A stretch of DNA of 64,000 nt. It comes from Pseudomonas sp. GOM6. GTDB taxonomy: Bacteria > Pseudomonadota > Gammaproteobacteria > Pseudomonadales > Pseudomonadaceae. Location of the stretch: assembly GCF_029537485.1 (NCBI RefSeq), contig NZ_JARPUS010000008.1:1-64000 (forward strand), given 5' to 3'. How positions within the stretch are numbered: the stretch's first letter is position 1; every line of letters starts with the position of its first letter. Below the pieces are notes generated by a model. It was not told the DNA's origin. It ran no database searches and worked only from the letters and a program-made list of their open reading frames with translations. This document shows positions 47,959 through 58,915 of this stretch, one piece after another. A program made the translations under genes and the position numbers.

Positions 47959-48369
47959 ATGATGCCCAACCGCCCCGGAAGACTCAACGGTCTGCGCCAT
48001 GTGGCGATCCTGGTACCCAACCTGGAGGCGTGCGAGCGCTTCTACGTCGACGTGCTGGGCATGCAGGTACTCAACCGCGCCAACGAAGACCTGGTGTACC
48101 TGACCTGTGGCAACGACAACCTGTCTCTGGGCCGCGCCTATGCGCCGAGCAGCGGCGTGCAGGTGGTCGACCACTATGGTTTCGTGGTCGACAGCCTCGA
48201 CGAGCTGCACGCCTGGTATGCCTATTTCAAGGAATGCGGGGTGACCCTGCTCGACCGCCCGTTCGCCCATGGCGACGGCGCCCACAGCTTCCACCTGCTG
48301 GACCCGGCCGGGAACAAGATCCAGCCGATCTACCACCCGGCGATTTCCGGGCAGCGCTTCAGCGCATGA
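47959..48369 (+). CDS. VOC family (glyoxalase/dioxygenase fold) protein
   Basis: 136 residues from the first of two adjacent ATGs (47959 or 47962), GGAGAG upstream. Two beta-alpha-beta-beta-beta modules: LRHVAILVPNLEACERFYVD with the first metal His, and VDHYGFVVDSLDELHAWY with the second; SFHLLDPAGNKIQPIYHP is the closing strand, where the usual Glu is not obvious. It could be a small-molecule dioxygenase, isomerase or binding protein. Its divergent pairing with the ABM gene suggests a shared substrate. Confidence 0.88.
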   Translation: MMPNRPGRLNGLRHVAILVPNLEACERFYVDVLGMQVLNRANEDLVYLTCGNDNLSLGRAYAPSSGVQVVDHYGFVVDSLDELHAWYAYFKECGVTLLDRPFAHGDGAHSFHLLDPAGNKIQPIYHPAISGQRFSA

Positions 48370-48405
48370 CGCCACCTTGCGTGGCGCCCTGCTCGGTAAC
48401 GGCGA

Positions 48406-49167
48406 TCACTGCCGCAGGCGATAGCCGGTCTTGAAGATCCAGCTCACCACCAGCACGCAGGCCAGCAGGAAACCGAAGATCATGCCCAGGCTCAGGCCCA
48501 GGCTGACGTCGGCGACGCCGAAGAAGGCCCAGCGGAACGCGCTGATCAGATAGACCACAGGGTTGAACAGGGTCAGCTTCTGCCACAGCTCCGGCAGCAT
48601 GCTGATCGAGTAGAAGCTGCCGCCGAGGAAGGCCAATGGCGTGACAATCAGCGCCGGCACCACCTGCAGCTTCTCCCAGCCATCGGCCCATACACCGATG
48701 ATGAAGCCGAACAGGCAGAAGGTGATGGCCGTCAGCACCAGCAGCGCCAGCGCCCAGATCGGATGCGCCACCTCGAAATCGACGAACAGCCGCGAGGTGA
48801 GAAAGATGATCAGGCCGAGGATCACCGACTTGGTCGCCGCCGCGCCGACATAGCCGAGCAGGATCTCGAAGAACGACACCGGCGCCGACAGCAACTCGTA
48901 GATGGTCCCCGAGTACTTGGGCATGTAGATGCCGAACGAGGCGTTGCCGATGCTCTCGGTGAGCAGCGCCAGCATGATCAGGCCCGGCACAATGAAGGCG
49001 CCGTAGCTGACACCGTGCACCTCGGTCATGCTCGAACCGATGGCCGAGCCGAACACCACGAAGTACAGCGAGGTGGAAATCACCGGGGTGGCGATGCTCT
49101 GCAGCAGGGTGCGCCAGGTGCGGTGCAGTTCGAACAGGTAGATGGATTTGATGGCTTGCAGGTTCAT
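48406..49167 (-). CDS. ABC-2 type exporter permease
   Basis: 253 residues with six membrane spans (for example [33 protein letters not shown] at the end). It is the YadH/NodJ-like ABC-2 permease type. The ATG overlaps the TGA of the ATPase gene (ATGA), so the two are translationally coupled and form one exporter, YadGH-like in size and order. Substrate unknown. Confidence 0.92.
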   Translation of the reverse strand: MNLQAIKSIYLFELHRTWRTLLQSIATPVISTSLYFVVFGSAIGSSMTEVHGVSYGAFIVPGLIMLALLTESIGNASFGIYMPKYSGTIYELLSAPVSFFEILLGYVGAAATKSVILGLIIFLTSRLFVDFEVAHPIWALALLVLTAITFCLFGFIIGVWADGWEKLQVVPALIVTPLAFLGGSFYSISMLPELWQKLTLFNPVVYLISAFRWAFFGVADVSLGLSLGMIFGFLLACVLVVSWIFKTGYRLRQ

Positions 49168-50096
49168 GCGCGTTCCTTCTCATGCACCAGGCTGACGAAG
49201 ATGTCTTCCAGCGAGCTTTCGCTGGACTGCAGATCCTTGAAGTCGATGCCGTGCTGGGCCAGGTCCTTGAGCAGTTCGGCGATGCCGGTGTGCTCGCGCT
49301 GAGCGTCGAAAGTGAACACCAGGGCGTGGCCCTCGTCACTCAGCTCCAGGCCATAGCTGGCCAGCTCGGCCGGTACGCAGGCCAGCGGCTGCTTGAGCTG
49401 CAGCAGCAGCTGCTTCTTGCCCAGGCGGTGCATCAGGGTCTGCTTGTCTTCCACCAGCAGGATCTCGCCCTTGCGGATCACGCCGATGCGGTCGGCCATC
49501 TCCTCGGCTTCTTCGATGTAGTGGGTGGTGAGGATGATGGTCACGCCGCGCTCGCGCAGCTGGCGCACCATGTGCCACATGTCGCGGCGCAGCTCGACGT
49601 CGACGCCCGCAGTGGGTTCGTCGAGGAACAGGATCTGCGGCTCATGGGACAGCGCCTTGGCGATCATCACCCGACGCTTCATTCCGCCGGACAACTCGAA
49701 GATCTTGGCGTCGCGCTTGTCCCACAGCGACAGCTCCTTGAGCAGCTGCTGCAGGTAGGCGTCGTCCGGCTTCTTGCCGAACAGACCGCGGCTGAATCTG
49801 ACCGTGGCCCACACGGTTTCGAACACGTCGTTGACCAGCTCCTGCGGCACCAGGCCGATGGCCGAGCGCGCCGCGCGGTAGTCGGCCTTGATGTCATGGC
49901 CAGCCACGCGCACCCGGCCATCGCCCGGATTGACGATGCCGCAGATGATGCTGATCAGGGTGGTCTTGCCGGCGCCGTTGGGCCCGAGCAGGGCGAAGAT
50001 CTCGCCCTTGCGGATATCTAGGTTGATGTTCTTCAGGGCCGGATGGCCGGATTTGTACGTCTTGTTCAGGTTCTCGACCGCGATGACCGATTCCAC
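49164..50096 (-). CDS. ABC exporter ATP-binding protein (YadG-like)
   Basis: 310 residues from a GTG at 50094-50096 with AAGGAG six bases upstream; a longer frame to 50300 includes REP sequence and is not used. Walker A is [11 protein letters not shown], signature [15 protein letters not shown], Walker [13 protein letters not shown], and a C-terminal ~70-residue extension ([20 protein letters not shown]) is typical of the ABC-2 exporter class. It drives the permease that follows. Confidence 0.93.
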   Translation of the reverse strand: MESVIAVENLNKTYKSGHPALKNINLDIRKGEIFALLGPNGAGKTTLISIICGIVNPGDGRVRVAGHDIKADYRAARSAIGLVPQELVNDVFETVWATVRFSRGLFGKKPDDAYLQQLLKELSLWDKRDAKIFELSGGMKRRVMIAKALSHEPQILFLDEPTAGVDVELRRDMWHMVRQLRERGVTIILTTHYIEEAEEMADRIGVIRKGEILLVEDKQTLMHRLGKKQLLLQLKQPLACVPAELASYGLELSDEGHALVFTFDAQREHTGIAELLKDLAQHGIDFKDLQSSESSLEDIFVSLVHEKERA

Positions 50097-50195
50097 GGCA
50101 GCTCCTTGGTCTGGCGAAAAGTCCCGATTGTAGAGCAGGAAGCGCCGGCTTCGCTCGCAGAGCCTGACGCCTTGGTCAGACACGTGCTGTTTTTT

Positions 50196-50306
50196 GTAGG
50201 AGGGGCCTTGGCCGCGATCTTGGCAACTCAAAATCGTCGAGGCCAAGGCCCCTCCTACAGCTTGTGCTCGGCAATGTGTGTGGAAGCGGTTAGGCGGCAC
50301 TCCGCT
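50196..50306. repeat. REP pair (type B) and GGCGGCACTCCGCT motif
   Basis: Forward unit 50196-50218 (GTAGGAGGGGCCTTGGCCGC then GAT), inverted unit 50233-50258 (ATCGTCGAGGCCAAGGCCCC then TCCTAC), then AGGCGGCACTCCGCT at 50292-50306 flanked by GTGTGGAAGCGGT and CCCACA, which looks like a decayed, expanded type A unit. Confidence 0.82.
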
Positions 50307-50324
50307 CCCACAGAGCCCACTCCG

Positions 50325-50750
50325 TCAGGGCTGCAAAGCAAACAGCGCCTGACCAGTCTCCGGGTCGAATGGCGCGGAGAAATGGTCGTGAACGATGCGC
50401 CACTGCCCACCGAGGCGCCGGTATCCCTGGGTCACGCGCATCCAGCCGTCGTGGCTATTGCCCTCCGCATCGGTGCCACCGCAGTGGCAAAGGAAGTGGC
50501 CGAAACCGACGTCGCCCTCGCCCCACTGCTGCAACTGGTGCACCTCGAAGGTCATGGGGCCGCCACACATTTCCAGGCAGCTCTTCCAGTGCGCCTTGTA
50601 GACTTCGCGGCCCTTGAACTGCAGTTGCAGGATGGCATCGAAGGCGACCAGGTCGGCGGCATAGTGGTCAAGGATGGCATCGACATCGCGGTCACGGTTG
50701 GCCGCCTCCCAGCTGTCGACCAGGGCTTTCAGTTCGCTGTGGGAACTCAT
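50325..50750 (-). CDS. NTF2-like/SnoaL-type protein
   Basis: 141 residues, AGGAG six bases before the ATG. The NTF2-like cone fold is suggested by ALVDSWEAANRDRDVDAILDHY at the start and WRIVHDHFSAPFD near the end. Such proteins are small ligand-binding proteins or isomerases. Cys residues in LEMCGGPMTF and HFLCHCGGTD are noticeable but no metal motif is clear. It stands alone, with REP DNA downstream and a 350-base gap upstream. Confidence 0.85.
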   Translation of the reverse strand: MSSHSELKALVDSWEAANRDRDVDAILDHYAADLVAFDAILQLQFKGREVYKAHWKSCLEMCGGPMTFEVHQLQQWGEGDVGFGHFLCHCGGTDAEGNSHDGWMRVTQGYRRLGGQWRIVHDHFSAPFDPETGQALFALQP

Positions 50751-51024
50751 GTTCGCTCCTTGTGCTCAAGCACAACCCTCGTGGCGAGCGTGGCTGCGTC
50801 GCCGTGTTCGTCGTACAGAAGCGCCCGGCCTAGTCCCAGCCGAAGGGTTGTGAGGTCGAGGCCATGAAAGCCATTGATCAGGACGTGCAGCAGGCGCATC
50901 GGCGGATGCCAGTACCCGCCGCGACACCTTACGCAGGCTCGACAGAGCGTATCCAGAGATCGGCAAGGGAGCGACTGAAGCGACGGACGGTTCGGGGCAA
51001 GCAGGTTTCACCACAGAAATGAAC

Positions 51025-51056
51025 AGGGGCTCAACGTGCCAGACGAATGAGCCCCT
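51025..51056 (-). terminator. Hairpin behind the arylsulfatase gene; rest of 50751-51103 without gene
   Basis: AGGGGCTC and GAGCCCCT pair across 16 bases, 48 bases after the arylsulfatase stop on the minus strand. There is no long T tract. In the remaining gap I see no credible coding frame, RNA or repeat. Confidence 0.5.
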
Positions 51057-51103
51057 GGATAGCAGGCCGGATTGCCCGACCTGTTAGTAGAGTGACATGC
51101 GAC

Positions 51104-52651
51104 TCAGTGGCCCGCACCGGCCTTGAGCTTGGCCTCAATGGAACTCAGGTTGAACGAACCTGGCGTCTGGCTAGGCGGGTAATCCTTCATGGTTTGCAGG
51201 AACCTCGCAGCCATGGCCTGAATCGGCACGATCACGAAAGCCCGCTCAAGCACCCAGTCGTTATAGGTGTTGGCACTGTGCTGCGCCTTCTCGAATGGGT
51301 CGCGACGCAGGTTGAAGATCAGTGGCACGCGCAGTTCGACGAAAGGCTCGCGCCACACCTCGAAGGCCTGGCCGCGGTTCTCCAGGAACACAACCTTCCA
51401 GTCGTCATAGCGCGCCGCCACGATCTGGCCGTCGTCGTTGACGTACCAGAACTCCTTGCGTGGCGCTTCGCCCTTGCCCATCAGGTAATCAGTCTGATCA
51501 TAGCCGTCGATGTAGTTGCGGTACTTGCGTCCGTTCAGCTCGACACCCTTGAGCAGCTTGTCCTTGATGTCCGGCGCACCGGCTATGCTGGCAAAGGTCG
51601 GCAGCCAGTCTTCGTGGCTGACGATGCCATTGAGCGTCTTGCCTGCCGGGAACTTGCCAGGCCAGCGCACGAAAGTCGGCACACGGTAGGCACCCTCCCA
51701 GTTGGAGTTTTTCTCGCTACGGAACGGCGTATTGGCAGCATCCGGCCACGTATTGAAGTGTGGGCCGTTATCGGTCGAATACATGACGATGGTGTTTTCG
51801 GCGATGCCCAGATCGTCCAGGGTCTTGAGCAGTTCGCCCACCATCCGGTCATGCTCGACCATGCCATCGTGGTACTCGTCGCCGCTCGGGCCGGAGATGC
51901 CCTTGTTGGCTTCCTTCACGTGGGTGCGAAAGTGCATGCGGGTGGCGTTCCACCAGACGAAGAACGGCTTGTCAGCCTCCTTCTGCTTCTTGATGAAGTT
52001 GATGGCACCGGCCAGGGTTTCCTCGTCGATGGTCTCCATGCGCTTCTTGGTCAGCGGGCCGGTGTCCTCGATCTTGCCGTCGGCAGTGGCATGCAACACG
52101 CCGCGCGGGCCGAACTGCTCGCGGAAGGTCTTGCCGTTGGCCAGCTTCATGTCGCCCGGATAGTCACGGTTCTCCGGCTCTTCCTCGGCATTGAGGTGGT
52201 AGAGGTTACCGAGAAACTCGTCGAAACCATGCTGCGTCGGCAGGTGCTCGTCGCGGTCGCCCTGGTGATTCTTGCCGAACTGGCCGGTGGCATAGCCCTG
52301 GCTCTTGAGCACGGTGGCCATGGTTACGTCGGTTTTCTGCCAGCCCTGTTCGGCACCTGGCAGGCCGACCTTGGTCATGCCAGTCCGCACCGGCACGTTG
52401 CCGCCGATGAAGGCTGCGCGGCCGGCAGTGCAGCTCTGCTGACCGTAGTAATCGGTGAAGGACAGGCCTTCGTTGGCAATGCGATCGATGTTGGGCGTCT
52501 CGTAGCCCATCATGCCGCGGTTGTTGTGGCTGATGTTCCAGGTGCCGATGTCGTCGCCCCAGATCACCAGAATGTTGGGTTTCTCCGCCGCTACTGCGGT
52601 TGTTGCCACAAGCGCGGCAGCAACCAACGTGAGTTGTTTAAACAGTCGCAT
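51104..52651 (-). CDS. Arylsulfatase (formylglycine-dependent), exported
   Basis: 515 residues from the ATG at 52649-52651, which lies seven bases after GGGAGA; a GTG directly ahead is too close. Signal peptide LTLVAAALVATTAVAAEK. Metal-binding start ILVIWGDDIGTWN; the sulfatase signature is QQSCTAGRAAFIGG, where Cys74 would be converted to formylglycine by a maturase not seen here; further ligands in VMYSTDNGPHFNTWPD. The enzyme hydrolyses sulfate esters in the periplasm. Single gene, no sulfonate transporter near by. Confidence 0.94.
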   Translation of the reverse strand: MRLFKQLTLVAAALVATTAVAAEKPNILVIWGDDIGTWNISHNNRGMMGYETPNIDRIANEGLSFTDYYGQQSCTAGRAAFIGGNVPVRTGMTKVGLPGAEQGWQKTDVTMATVLKSQGYATGQFGKNHQGDRDEHLPTQHGFDEFLGNLYHLNAEEEPENRDYPGDMKLANGKTFREQFGPRGVLHATADGKIEDTGPLTKKRMETIDEETLAGAINFIKKQKEADKPFFVWWNATRMHFRTHVKEANKGISGPSGDEYHDGMVEHDRMVGELLKTLDDLGIAENTIVMYSTDNGPHFNTWPDAANTPFRSEKNSNWEGAYRVPTFVRWPGKFPAGKTLNGIVSHEDWLPTFASIAGAPDIKDKLLKGVELNGRKYRNYIDGYDQTDYLMGKGEAPRKEFWYVNDDGQIVAARYDDWKVVFLENRGQAFEVWREPFVELRVPLIFNLRRDPFEKAQHSANTYNDWVLERAFVIVPIQAMAARFLQTMKDYPPSQTPGSFNLSSIEAKLKAGAGH

Positions 52652-52756
52652 CACGCTATCTCCCTATGGTGTGTCTCTCGCAATGCCAAGAGACCTTTTG
52701 AGACTAGCCATGATTCGGAAGCTGTCTAATGTGGCAGTTTGATGCCAGCAAGCCCC

Positions 52757-53692
52757 TCAGAAACTGACAGCCAGGCCCAGCGAGGTACCGTGCACGTTGT
52801 TGCCCCACATGTAGCGCATCACTAAACGGGTGCGGGTGATGATCACGTCGTAGGCGCTGGAGTCCAGCTCGACACCGGCACCGACGGTGAACAGGCGGTC
52901 GAAGCCGAGCGCCCCGCGCTGGTCGCCCAGGTATTCGGAATAGGAGTGCTCCAGCACATAGCGCAGCGGCCGTTGCAGGGTGATGATGCCGGTAGGTGCG
53001 CGCCAGCGCGCCCACAGATTGGTGGCCTCGGCACTGGCCGAGCCGTCGATGCCGTTGTCGCCGCCGATGTTGTGCAGCTCGATGTTGCTGTAGCGCAGCT
53101 CCAGGTCCACTTCGTAATCGGGCCGCACTCGCTCCCAGTCGAGCATCAGCGAACCGCCCAGCCCCCCCACCTTCATGTGGCCGTCATCGAGAAACTCGAT
53201 GTCGCGGTCGAAGCGCTGGTTGACGAAGACCCGGGCCAGGTTGATATCGCTGCTCATGTAGCCCAGTGAGAAGTTGGCGATGGGCCGCAGCACCCACTCG
53301 TCGTTCAGGGCGAAGTCCCAGCCGATGCCGCCGGTGGCCGACACCGTGGTCCACTTCAGCGGCACCCGTCGGCTGTCCTGGCCGTTGGTGAGGATGAAGC
53401 GCGGGTCATAGCGGCTATAGGCGGCCGAGCCTTCCAGGTAGAGCGGGAAGTCCTCGCCCATGGTCGCACCGCCGCCGAACTGGACCATGGTCAGGTCCGG
53501 GTTATCGCTTTGCGCATCATTGAAGCTGAGCGAACTGGAAGCCAGGTCCGGCACCACCGAAAAAGACATCAGCGCCAGCACGCCGTTGACCTTTTCCTCC
53601 ATATCCACTTCCGTCAAACGCAAGGGTTCAGCCTGTACCCCTAGAGCCAAAAATCCCAAACAACCCCCAACCCCCATTAACCATGCACGCAT
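52757..53692 (-). CDS. Outer membrane beta-barrel protein (solitary autotransporter-barrel-like)
   Basis: 311 residues; signal peptide LMGVGGCLGFLALGVQAEPL. The rest is made of alternating amphipathic strands (FPLYLEGSAAYSRYDP, WVLRPIANFSLGYMSS, YEVDLELRYSNIEL) and ends with LGLAVSF, the C-terminal Phe signal for BAM-dependent insertion. It resembles the solitary outer-membrane autotransporter barrel family without a passenger domain. Function unknown; gene stands alone next to hutC. Confidence 0.75.
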   Translation of the reverse strand: MRAWLMGVGGCLGFLALGVQAEPLRLTEVDMEEKVNGVLALMSFSVVPDLASSSLSFNDAQSDNPDLTMVQFGGGATMGEDFPLYLEGSAAYSRYDPRFILTNGQDSRRVPLKWTTVSATGGIGWDFALNDEWVLRPIANFSLGYMSSDINLARVFVNQRFDRDIEFLDDGHMKVGGLGGSLMLDWERVRPDYEVDLELRYSNIELHNIGGDNGIDGSASAEATNLWARWRAPTGIITLQRPLRYVLEHSYSEYLGDQRGALGFDRLFTVGAGVELDSSAYDVIITRTRLVMRYMWGNNVHGTSLGLAVSF

Positions 53693-53801
53693 GACGCCCC
53701 CTTGTGCTGATCTACGCCCGACATCCGGTTCCGCCGGGGTTACTCGCAGAATAGCCGGCAGTGGCGCAGTTGCCCGGTATAAAACGGGCGGCAGTGAACA
53801 A

Positions 53802-54512
53802 TCAGCGACGCTTGCTGTTGGAACGCAGCTTGTAGCGCTCGCCGGGGTGGATCAGCCGCGCGTAGCTGACCAGATGCTCGTCCGACCAGGTGCGGCGGAT
53901 CATCGACAGGCACGGCATGCTCGGCTGCATGTCCAGCCAGGCGGCAGTCTGCGCATCGACAAGTACGGCCTCGACCACATGTTCCACGTCACTGATCGGG
54001 CAGCTGGCCACCAGCACTTCGTTGGGCGTCTGCTGGCTGAAGTCGGCATCCAGGTAGTGGGGTACCCAGCGCGGATTGACGAAGCGATCCTCCAGCTGGA
54101 TCGGCACGCCGTTCTCGCGGTGCACCAGGATGCTGTGGAACACCTGGGCGCCCAGGCGCAGGCCGAGGCGCAGGGCCACCTCGTCGTCGGCCGCCACGGC
54201 CTCGCAACGAATCACGTCGTTGCTGTAGTCGTGGCCACGGGCGCGCACTTCGCTGGCGATATTGAGCACGTCGTGCAGCGAGGATTCGGCCTTGCGGTCG
54301 GTGACGAAAGTACCGAGCCCAGCCTGACGCAGCAGGTAGCCCTGCTGCACCAGATGCTGGATGGCTTTATTCGCGGTCATGCGGCTGACGCCGAAATCGC
54401 GCGCCAGCTGTTCTTCGGGGGGAATCTGGTGATTGACCGGGTAGGTGCCGTCGTGGATGCGCTCGAGCAAGAAATCCTCGATCGCCTTGTAGCGCGGGGT
54501 GTTGCTGGTCAC
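53802..54512 (-). CDS. hutC: Histidine utilisation repressor, GntR/UTRA family
   Basis: 236 residues from a GTG at 54510-54512 with AAGGAG upstream. GntR winged helix at the N-terminus (QLARDFGVSRMTANKAIQHLV), UTRA ligand domain after residue 90 (VHRENGVPIQLEDRFVNPRW). HutC represses hut genes and is released by urocanate. The candidate binding sites are the ATGTATATACAT palindromes between hutI and hutD. It is last in the leftward hut group, 87 bases after hutH. Confidence 0.93.
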   Translation of the reverse strand: MTSNTPRYKAIEDFLLERIHDGTYPVNHQIPPEEQLARDFGVSRMTANKAIQHLVQQGYLLRQAGLGTFVTDRKAESSLHDVLNIASEVRARGHDYSNDVIRCEAVAADDEVALRLGLRLGAQVFHSILVHRENGVPIQLEDRFVNPRWVPHYLDADFSQQTPNEVLVASCPISDVEHVVEAVLVDAQTAAWLDMQPSMPCLSMIRRTWSDEHLVSYARLIHPGERYKLRSNSKRR

Positions 54513-54599
54513 GACAACTCCTTGGGATGACCCGGTTGCAGCGGATGATAGCCGAGCACGGCGCCGCTCTCCCAGCCTTGGGAGGCGGCGCCAGCACCC

Positions 54600-56135
54600 T
54601 TAGCCCAGCGACGGCAGCATGCCGGCCGGCAGCAGGTGGCTGAGCACGCGCTCGCCGAGCAGATCATTCGCAGCGGCGATATCCGGGGCGAAGAAGCGGT
54701 CTTCCACGTAGTAAGGCACCTTGGCACGCAGCACTTGGCGGGCCTGTTCCAAGGCCTCCGTGCTCTTCAGCCCCTCGCGGAAGTCCAGGCCCTGGCAGGC
54801 CCCCAGCCACTCCACGGCGAGGATGCCGCGGGTGTTGGCGGCCATTTCCCACAGGCGCTTGCCGGCGCCCGGTGCCATCGACACGTGGTCTTCCTGGTTG
54901 GCCGAGGTCGGCAGGCTGTCGACGCTGTGCGGGTGGGCCAGGGCCTTGTTGTCGCTGGCCAGTGCCGCGGCAGTGACCTGGGCGATCATGAAGCCGGAGT
55001 TCACCCCACCGTTGGCCACCAGGAACGGCGGCAGCTGCGACATGTGCTTGTCCATCATCAGCGAGATGCGCCGCTCACTGAGCGAGCCGATTTCGGCGAT
55101 GGCCAGGGCGATGTTGTCGGCGGCCATGGCCACCGGCTCGGCGTGGAAGTTGCCGCCGGAGATCACCTCGCCTTCGGCGGCGAACACCAGCGGGTTGTCC
55201 GACACCGCGTTGGCTTCCACCGCCAGCACTTCGGCGGCCTGGCGCAGCTGGGTCAGACAGGCGCCCATGACCTGCGGCTGGCAGCGCAGGGAGTAGGGGT
55301 CCTGCACCTTGTCGCAGGCCTCGTGGGAGCGGCCGATCTCGCTGCTGGCGCCGAGCAGGTGACGGAAGGCCGCCGCCGCATCGATCTGCCCGCGCTGGCC
55401 ACGGGCATTGTGGATGCGCGCATCGAAAGGCGAACGCGAACCGAGCAGGGCCTCGACGCTGAGCGCGCCGCAGACACTGGCGGCGGCGTACAGGTCTTCG
55501 CCTTCGAACAGGCCACGCAGGGCGTAGGCGGTGGACACCTGGGTGCCGTTGAGCAGGGCCAGACCTTCTTTGGCGGCCAGGGTCATCGGCTCCAGGCCGG
55601 CGACGGCCAGGGCCTCGGTGGCCGGCAGCCACTCTCCTTTATAGCGAGCCTGGCTCTCGCCCAGCAGTACCAGGGACATATGCGCCAGCGGCGCCAGGTC
55701 ACCGGACGCGCCGACCGAGCCTTTCAGCGGGATATGCGGGTAGACCTCGGCGTTGACCAGAGCGATCAGCGCCTCGATCACCTTGCGGCGGATGCCGGAG
55801 AAACCGCGCGCCAGGCTGTTGATCTTCAGCAGCATGATCAGGCGCACCATGGCGTCGCTCAGCGGCTCGCCGATACCGGCGGCGTGCGACAGCACCAGCG
55901 AGCGCTGCAGCTTTTCCAGGTCGGCGTTGGCGATGCGGGTCGAAGCCAGCAGGCCGAAACCGGTGTTGATGCCGTAGGCGGTGCGGCCTTCGGCGATGAT
56001 GCTCTCGACGCAGGCGACGCTGGCGTCGATCGCCTCATGGGCGCTCGCATCCAGGGTCATGCGCACCGGGGCCTGGTAGGCGGCGCGCAGGTCGGCCAGG
56101 GTCAGCTGGCCGGGTTTCAGGTTCAGGGTATTCAT
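54600..56135 (-). CDS. hutH: Histidine ammonia-lyase
   Basis: 511 residues from the ATG at 56133-56135 (GGAAG eight bases upstream); a GTG five codons earlier is less likely. The MIO prosthetic group forms from the Ala-Ser-Gly in [19 protein letters not shown], near residue 140, and [11 protein letters not shown] carries the catalytic tyrosine. It removes ammonia from histidine to give urocanate, the first step. It follows hutU by a 150-base gap in which no gene is seen. Confidence 0.96.
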   Translation of the reverse strand: MNTLNLKPGQLTLADLRAAYQAPVRMTLDASAHEAIDASVACVESIIAEGRTAYGINTGFGLLASTRIANADLEKLQRSLVLSHAAGIGEPLSDAMVRLIMLLKINSLARGFSGIRRKVIEALIALVNAEVYPHIPLKGSVGASGDLAPLAHMSLVLLGESQARYKGEWLPATEALAVAGLEPMTLAAKEGLALLNGTQVSTAYALRGLFEGEDLYAAASVCGALSVEALLGSRSPFDARIHNARGQRGQIDAAAAFRHLLGASSEIGRSHEACDKVQDPYSLRCQPQVMGACLTQLRQAAEVLAVEANAVSDNPLVFAAEGEVISGGNFHAEPVAMAADNIALAIAEIGSLSERRISLMMDKHMSQLPPFLVANGGVNSGFMIAQVTAAALASDNKALAHPHSVDSLPTSANQEDHVSMAPGAGKRLWEMAANTRGILAVEWLGACQGLDFREGLKSTEALEQARQVLRAKVPYYVEDRFFAPDIAAANDLLGERVLSHLLPAGMLPSLG

Positions 56136-56288
56136 GTTGTTGTCTTCCACAGAGCTTGGTTAAAGCCTAGCGAGCGAGAGCCAAATGGTTGTGCCAATGG
56201 CTGCGGACGCGGAGTGTACAAAGAGTCAGTCAGCTACCTGCGGCCTGCTGCGTCGTCGGGCTGACGCACAGCAGGCTGCAGAAAGGCC

Positions 56289-57953
56289 TCAACCGATCAT
56301 CGGCAGCTTCAGGCCCTGCTCTTTGGCGCAATCGATGGCGATCTGGTAGCCGGCGTCGGCGTGGCGCATGACGCCGGTGCCTGGGTCGTTGGTCAGCACG
56401 CGGGCGATGCGCGCGGCTGCTTCATCAGTGCCATCGCAGACGATGACCATACCGGAGTGCTGGGAGAAGCCCATGCCCACGCCGCCGCCATGGTGCAGGG
56501 AGACCCAGGTGGCGCCGCTGGCGGTATTGAGCAGGGCGTTGAGCAGCGGCCAGTCAGACACGGCGTCGGAGCCGTCCTGCATGGCTTCAGTCTCGCGGTT
56601 GGGGCTGGATACCGAGCCGGAATCGAGGTGGTCGCGGCCGATGACGATGGGCGCGGACAGCTCGCCGCTGCGGACCATCTCGTTGAAGGCCAGACCGAGC
56701 TTGGCGCGCAGGCCCAGGCCGACCCAGCAGATACGCGCCGGCAGGCCCTGGAAGCTGATGCGCTCGCGGGCCATGTCCAGCCAGCGGTGCAGGTGGGCGT
56801 CGTCCGGGATCAGTTCCTTGACCTTGGCGTCGGTCTTGTAGATGTCCTCGGGGTTGCCGGACAGCGCCGCCCAGCGGAACGGGCCGATGCCGCGGCAGAA
56901 CAGCGGACGGATATAGGCCGGGACGAAACCGGGGAAATCGAAGGCGTTGGCCACGCCCTCTTCCTTGGCCATCTGACGGATGTTGTTGCCGTAGTCGAAG
57001 GTCGGCACGCCCATCTTCTGGAAGTCGAGCATGGCCTGCACGTGCACGGCCATCGACTGCTTGGCGGCCTTGACCACGCCGGCCGGGTCGGTGATGGCGC
57101 GGTCCTTGTACTCGGCCCAGGTCCAGCCGATTGGCAGGTAGCCATTGAGCGGGTCGTGTGCGCTGGTCTGGTCGGTGACCATATCCGGGCGCACGCCACG
57201 GCGTACCAGTTCCGGCAGGATCTCGGCGGCGTTGCCCAGCAAGGCGACGGAGATGGCCTTGCCCTCGGCCGTGTACTGGGCGATGCGCGCCAGGGCGTCG
57301 TCGAGATCAGTGGCCTGCTCGTCGACATAGCGGCTGCGCAGGCGGAAATCGATGCTGGTCTGCTGGCACTCGATGTTGAGCGAGCAGGCGCCGGCCAGGG
57401 TCGCGGCCAGCGGTTGGGCACCGCCCATACCACCCAAGCCCGCGGTCAATACCCAGCGGCCCTTGAGGTTGCCGTCATAGTGCTGACGACCGGCCTCGAC
57501 GAAGGTCTCGTAGGTGCCCTGGACGATGCCCTGGCTGCCAATGTAGATCCAGCTGCCGGCGGTCATCTGGCCGTACATGGCCAGGCCCTTAGCATCCAGT
57601 TCGTTGAAGTGTTCCCAGTTGGCCCAGTGCGGCACCAGGTTGGAGTTGGCGATCAGCACGCGCGGGGCGTCCTTGTGGGTGCGGAACACGCCGACCGGCT
57701 TGCCGGACTGCACCAGCAGGGTCTCGTCGTCGTTCAGCTCTTTCAGGGTCTCGACGATCTTGTCGTAGCACTCCCAGTTGCGCGCGGCGCGGCCGATGCC
57801 GCCGTACACCACCAGTTCCTTGGGGTTCTCGGCCACTTCCGGGTCGAGGTTGTTCATCAGCATGCGCAGCGGCGCTTCGGTCAGCCAGCTCTTGGCATTC
57901 AGTTCGGTGCCGCGCGGGGCGCGGATTTCAACGTCGCGGTATTTGGTGGTCAC
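56289..57953 (-). CDS. hutU: Urocanate hydratase
   Basis: 554 residues from a GTG at 57951-57953 with AGAGGAAA upstream. NAD-binding pattern [20 protein letters not shown], and the conserved cysteine region [17 protein letters not shown]. The C-terminus shows [20 protein letters not shown], the family signature. It turns urocanate into imidazolonepropionate, the second step. Full length compared with other HutU (about 555 residues). Confidence 0.97.
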   Translation of the reverse strand: MTTKYRDVEIRAPRGTELNAKSWLTEAPLRMLMNNLDPEVAENPKELVVYGGIGRAARNWECYDKIVETLKELNDDETLLVQSGKPVGVFRTHKDAPRVLIANSNLVPHWANWEHFNELDAKGLAMYGQMTAGSWIYIGSQGIVQGTYETFVEAGRQHYDGNLKGRWVLTAGLGGMGGAQPLAATLAGACSLNIECQQTSIDFRLRSRYVDEQATDLDDALARIAQYTAEGKAISVALLGNAAEILPELVRRGVRPDMVTDQTSAHDPLNGYLPIGWTWAEYKDRAITDPAGVVKAAKQSMAVHVQAMLDFQKMGVPTFDYGNNIRQMAKEEGVANAFDFPGFVPAYIRPLFCRGIGPFRWAALSGNPEDIYKTDAKVKELIPDDAHLHRWLDMARERISFQGLPARICWVGLGLRAKLGLAFNEMVRSGELSAPIVIGRDHLDSGSVSSPNRETEAMQDGSDAVSDWPLLNALLNTASGATWVSLHHGGGVGMGFSQHSGMVIVCDGTDEAAARIARVLTNDPGTGVMRHADAGYQIAIDCAKEQGLKLPMIG

Positions 57954-57979
57954 AGCGGTTTCCTCTTGTTGTTCGGCGC

Positions 57980-58915
57980 TCAGAGGCTGAGCAGATGAAT
58001 CAGGCGCGCCGCCGCTTTGGCGGTGCGGTTGTCGATGTCGTAGGTCGGATTGAGCTCGGCGAAGTCCACCAGGCGCAGCTTGCCGCTATCGCGCAGGCGT
58101 TCGAGCAGCGGCTCGAGTAGCGCCAGCGGCACGCCACGCGCGGCCGGGGCGCTGACGCCCGGCGCCTCGCAGGCCGGCAGCACGTCGATGTCGATGGTCA
58201 GGTACAGCGCATCGCAATCGGCGAGGAAGGCGTCCAGCTCGTCGGCGATAGCGGCCAGACCGGCCTCGCGCATCTCGCGGTCCTCGCGCACCAGCACGCC
58301 CAGTTCGGCGGCGCGGTTGAACAGCGCACGGGTGTTGCTGGGGCGGCTGACGCCCAGGCAGGCGTAGCGGAACGGCCAGCCACGGGCCTGGCACTGCTCG
58401 GCGATCTGCGCGAAGGGGGTGCCGGAGGACTGCACATGGGCCGGGTCGCGCAGGTCGAAGTGGGCGTCGAAATTGACGATGCCGATGCGCGGGGCGGAAC
58501 TACCCGAGAAATGCTCGGCCAACCCTGACCAGCTGCCGAACGCCACTTCGTGGCCGCCACCGAGCACCACCGGCAGGTGGCCGGCATCCAGCAGCGCACA
58601 GACGCCACGCGCCAGGCGCGCCTGGGCGGCGGCCAGGTCGCCGTCCTCGCAGGTCACGTCACCGGCGTCATAGGCCGGCGCCTCGCGGTGCCAGGCCAGG
58701 TTGGCCAGGGCCTTGCGCAGGGCCAGCGGACCTTGCGCGGCGCCGACGCGGCCGTGGTTGCGGCGCACGCCTTCATCGCAGGCGAAACCGAGCAGGGCCA
58801 GGCCCGGCTCGCTGGCTTCGGCCAGCGCCTGGATGCGCTGGTGCCAGCGCGGGCTGTCCGGCTCGGGGTCGGTGCGCCCGGTCCAGATATCGAGGGAGAA
58901 GCGATCAGCGAGCAT
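57980..58915 (-). CDS. hutG: Formimidoylglutamase (arginase family)
   Basis: 311 residues. Ureohydrolase metal ligands: [25 protein letters not shown] and [15 protein letters not shown]. This is the one-step HutG that releases formamide and glutamate from formimidoylglutamate, rather than the two-step HutF/formylglutamase route; no hutF is in the window. The start overlaps the hutI end by 11 bases and the stop is 26 bases from the hutU start, so the genes are one operon. Confidence 0.93.
   Translation of the reverse strand: MLADRFSLDIWTGRTDPEPDSPRWHQRIQALAEASEPGLALLGFACDEGVRRNHGRVGAAQGPLALRKALANLAWHREAPAYDAGDVTCEDGDLAAAQARLARGVCALLDAGHLPVVLGGGHEVAFGSWSGLAEHFSGSSAPRIGIVNFDAHFDLRDPAHVQSSGTPFAQIAEQCQARGWPFRYACLGVSRPSNTRALFNRAAELGVLVREDREMREAGLAAIADELDAFLADCDALYLTIDIDVLPACEAPGVSAPAARGVPLALLEPLLERLRDSGKLRLVDFAELNPTYDIDNRTAKAAARLIHLLSL

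Noticed and set aside
50766..51014. Small minus-strand frame behind the arylsulfatase gene
   Set aside because: No ribosome site, no recognisable domain and composition like random GC-rich DNA.
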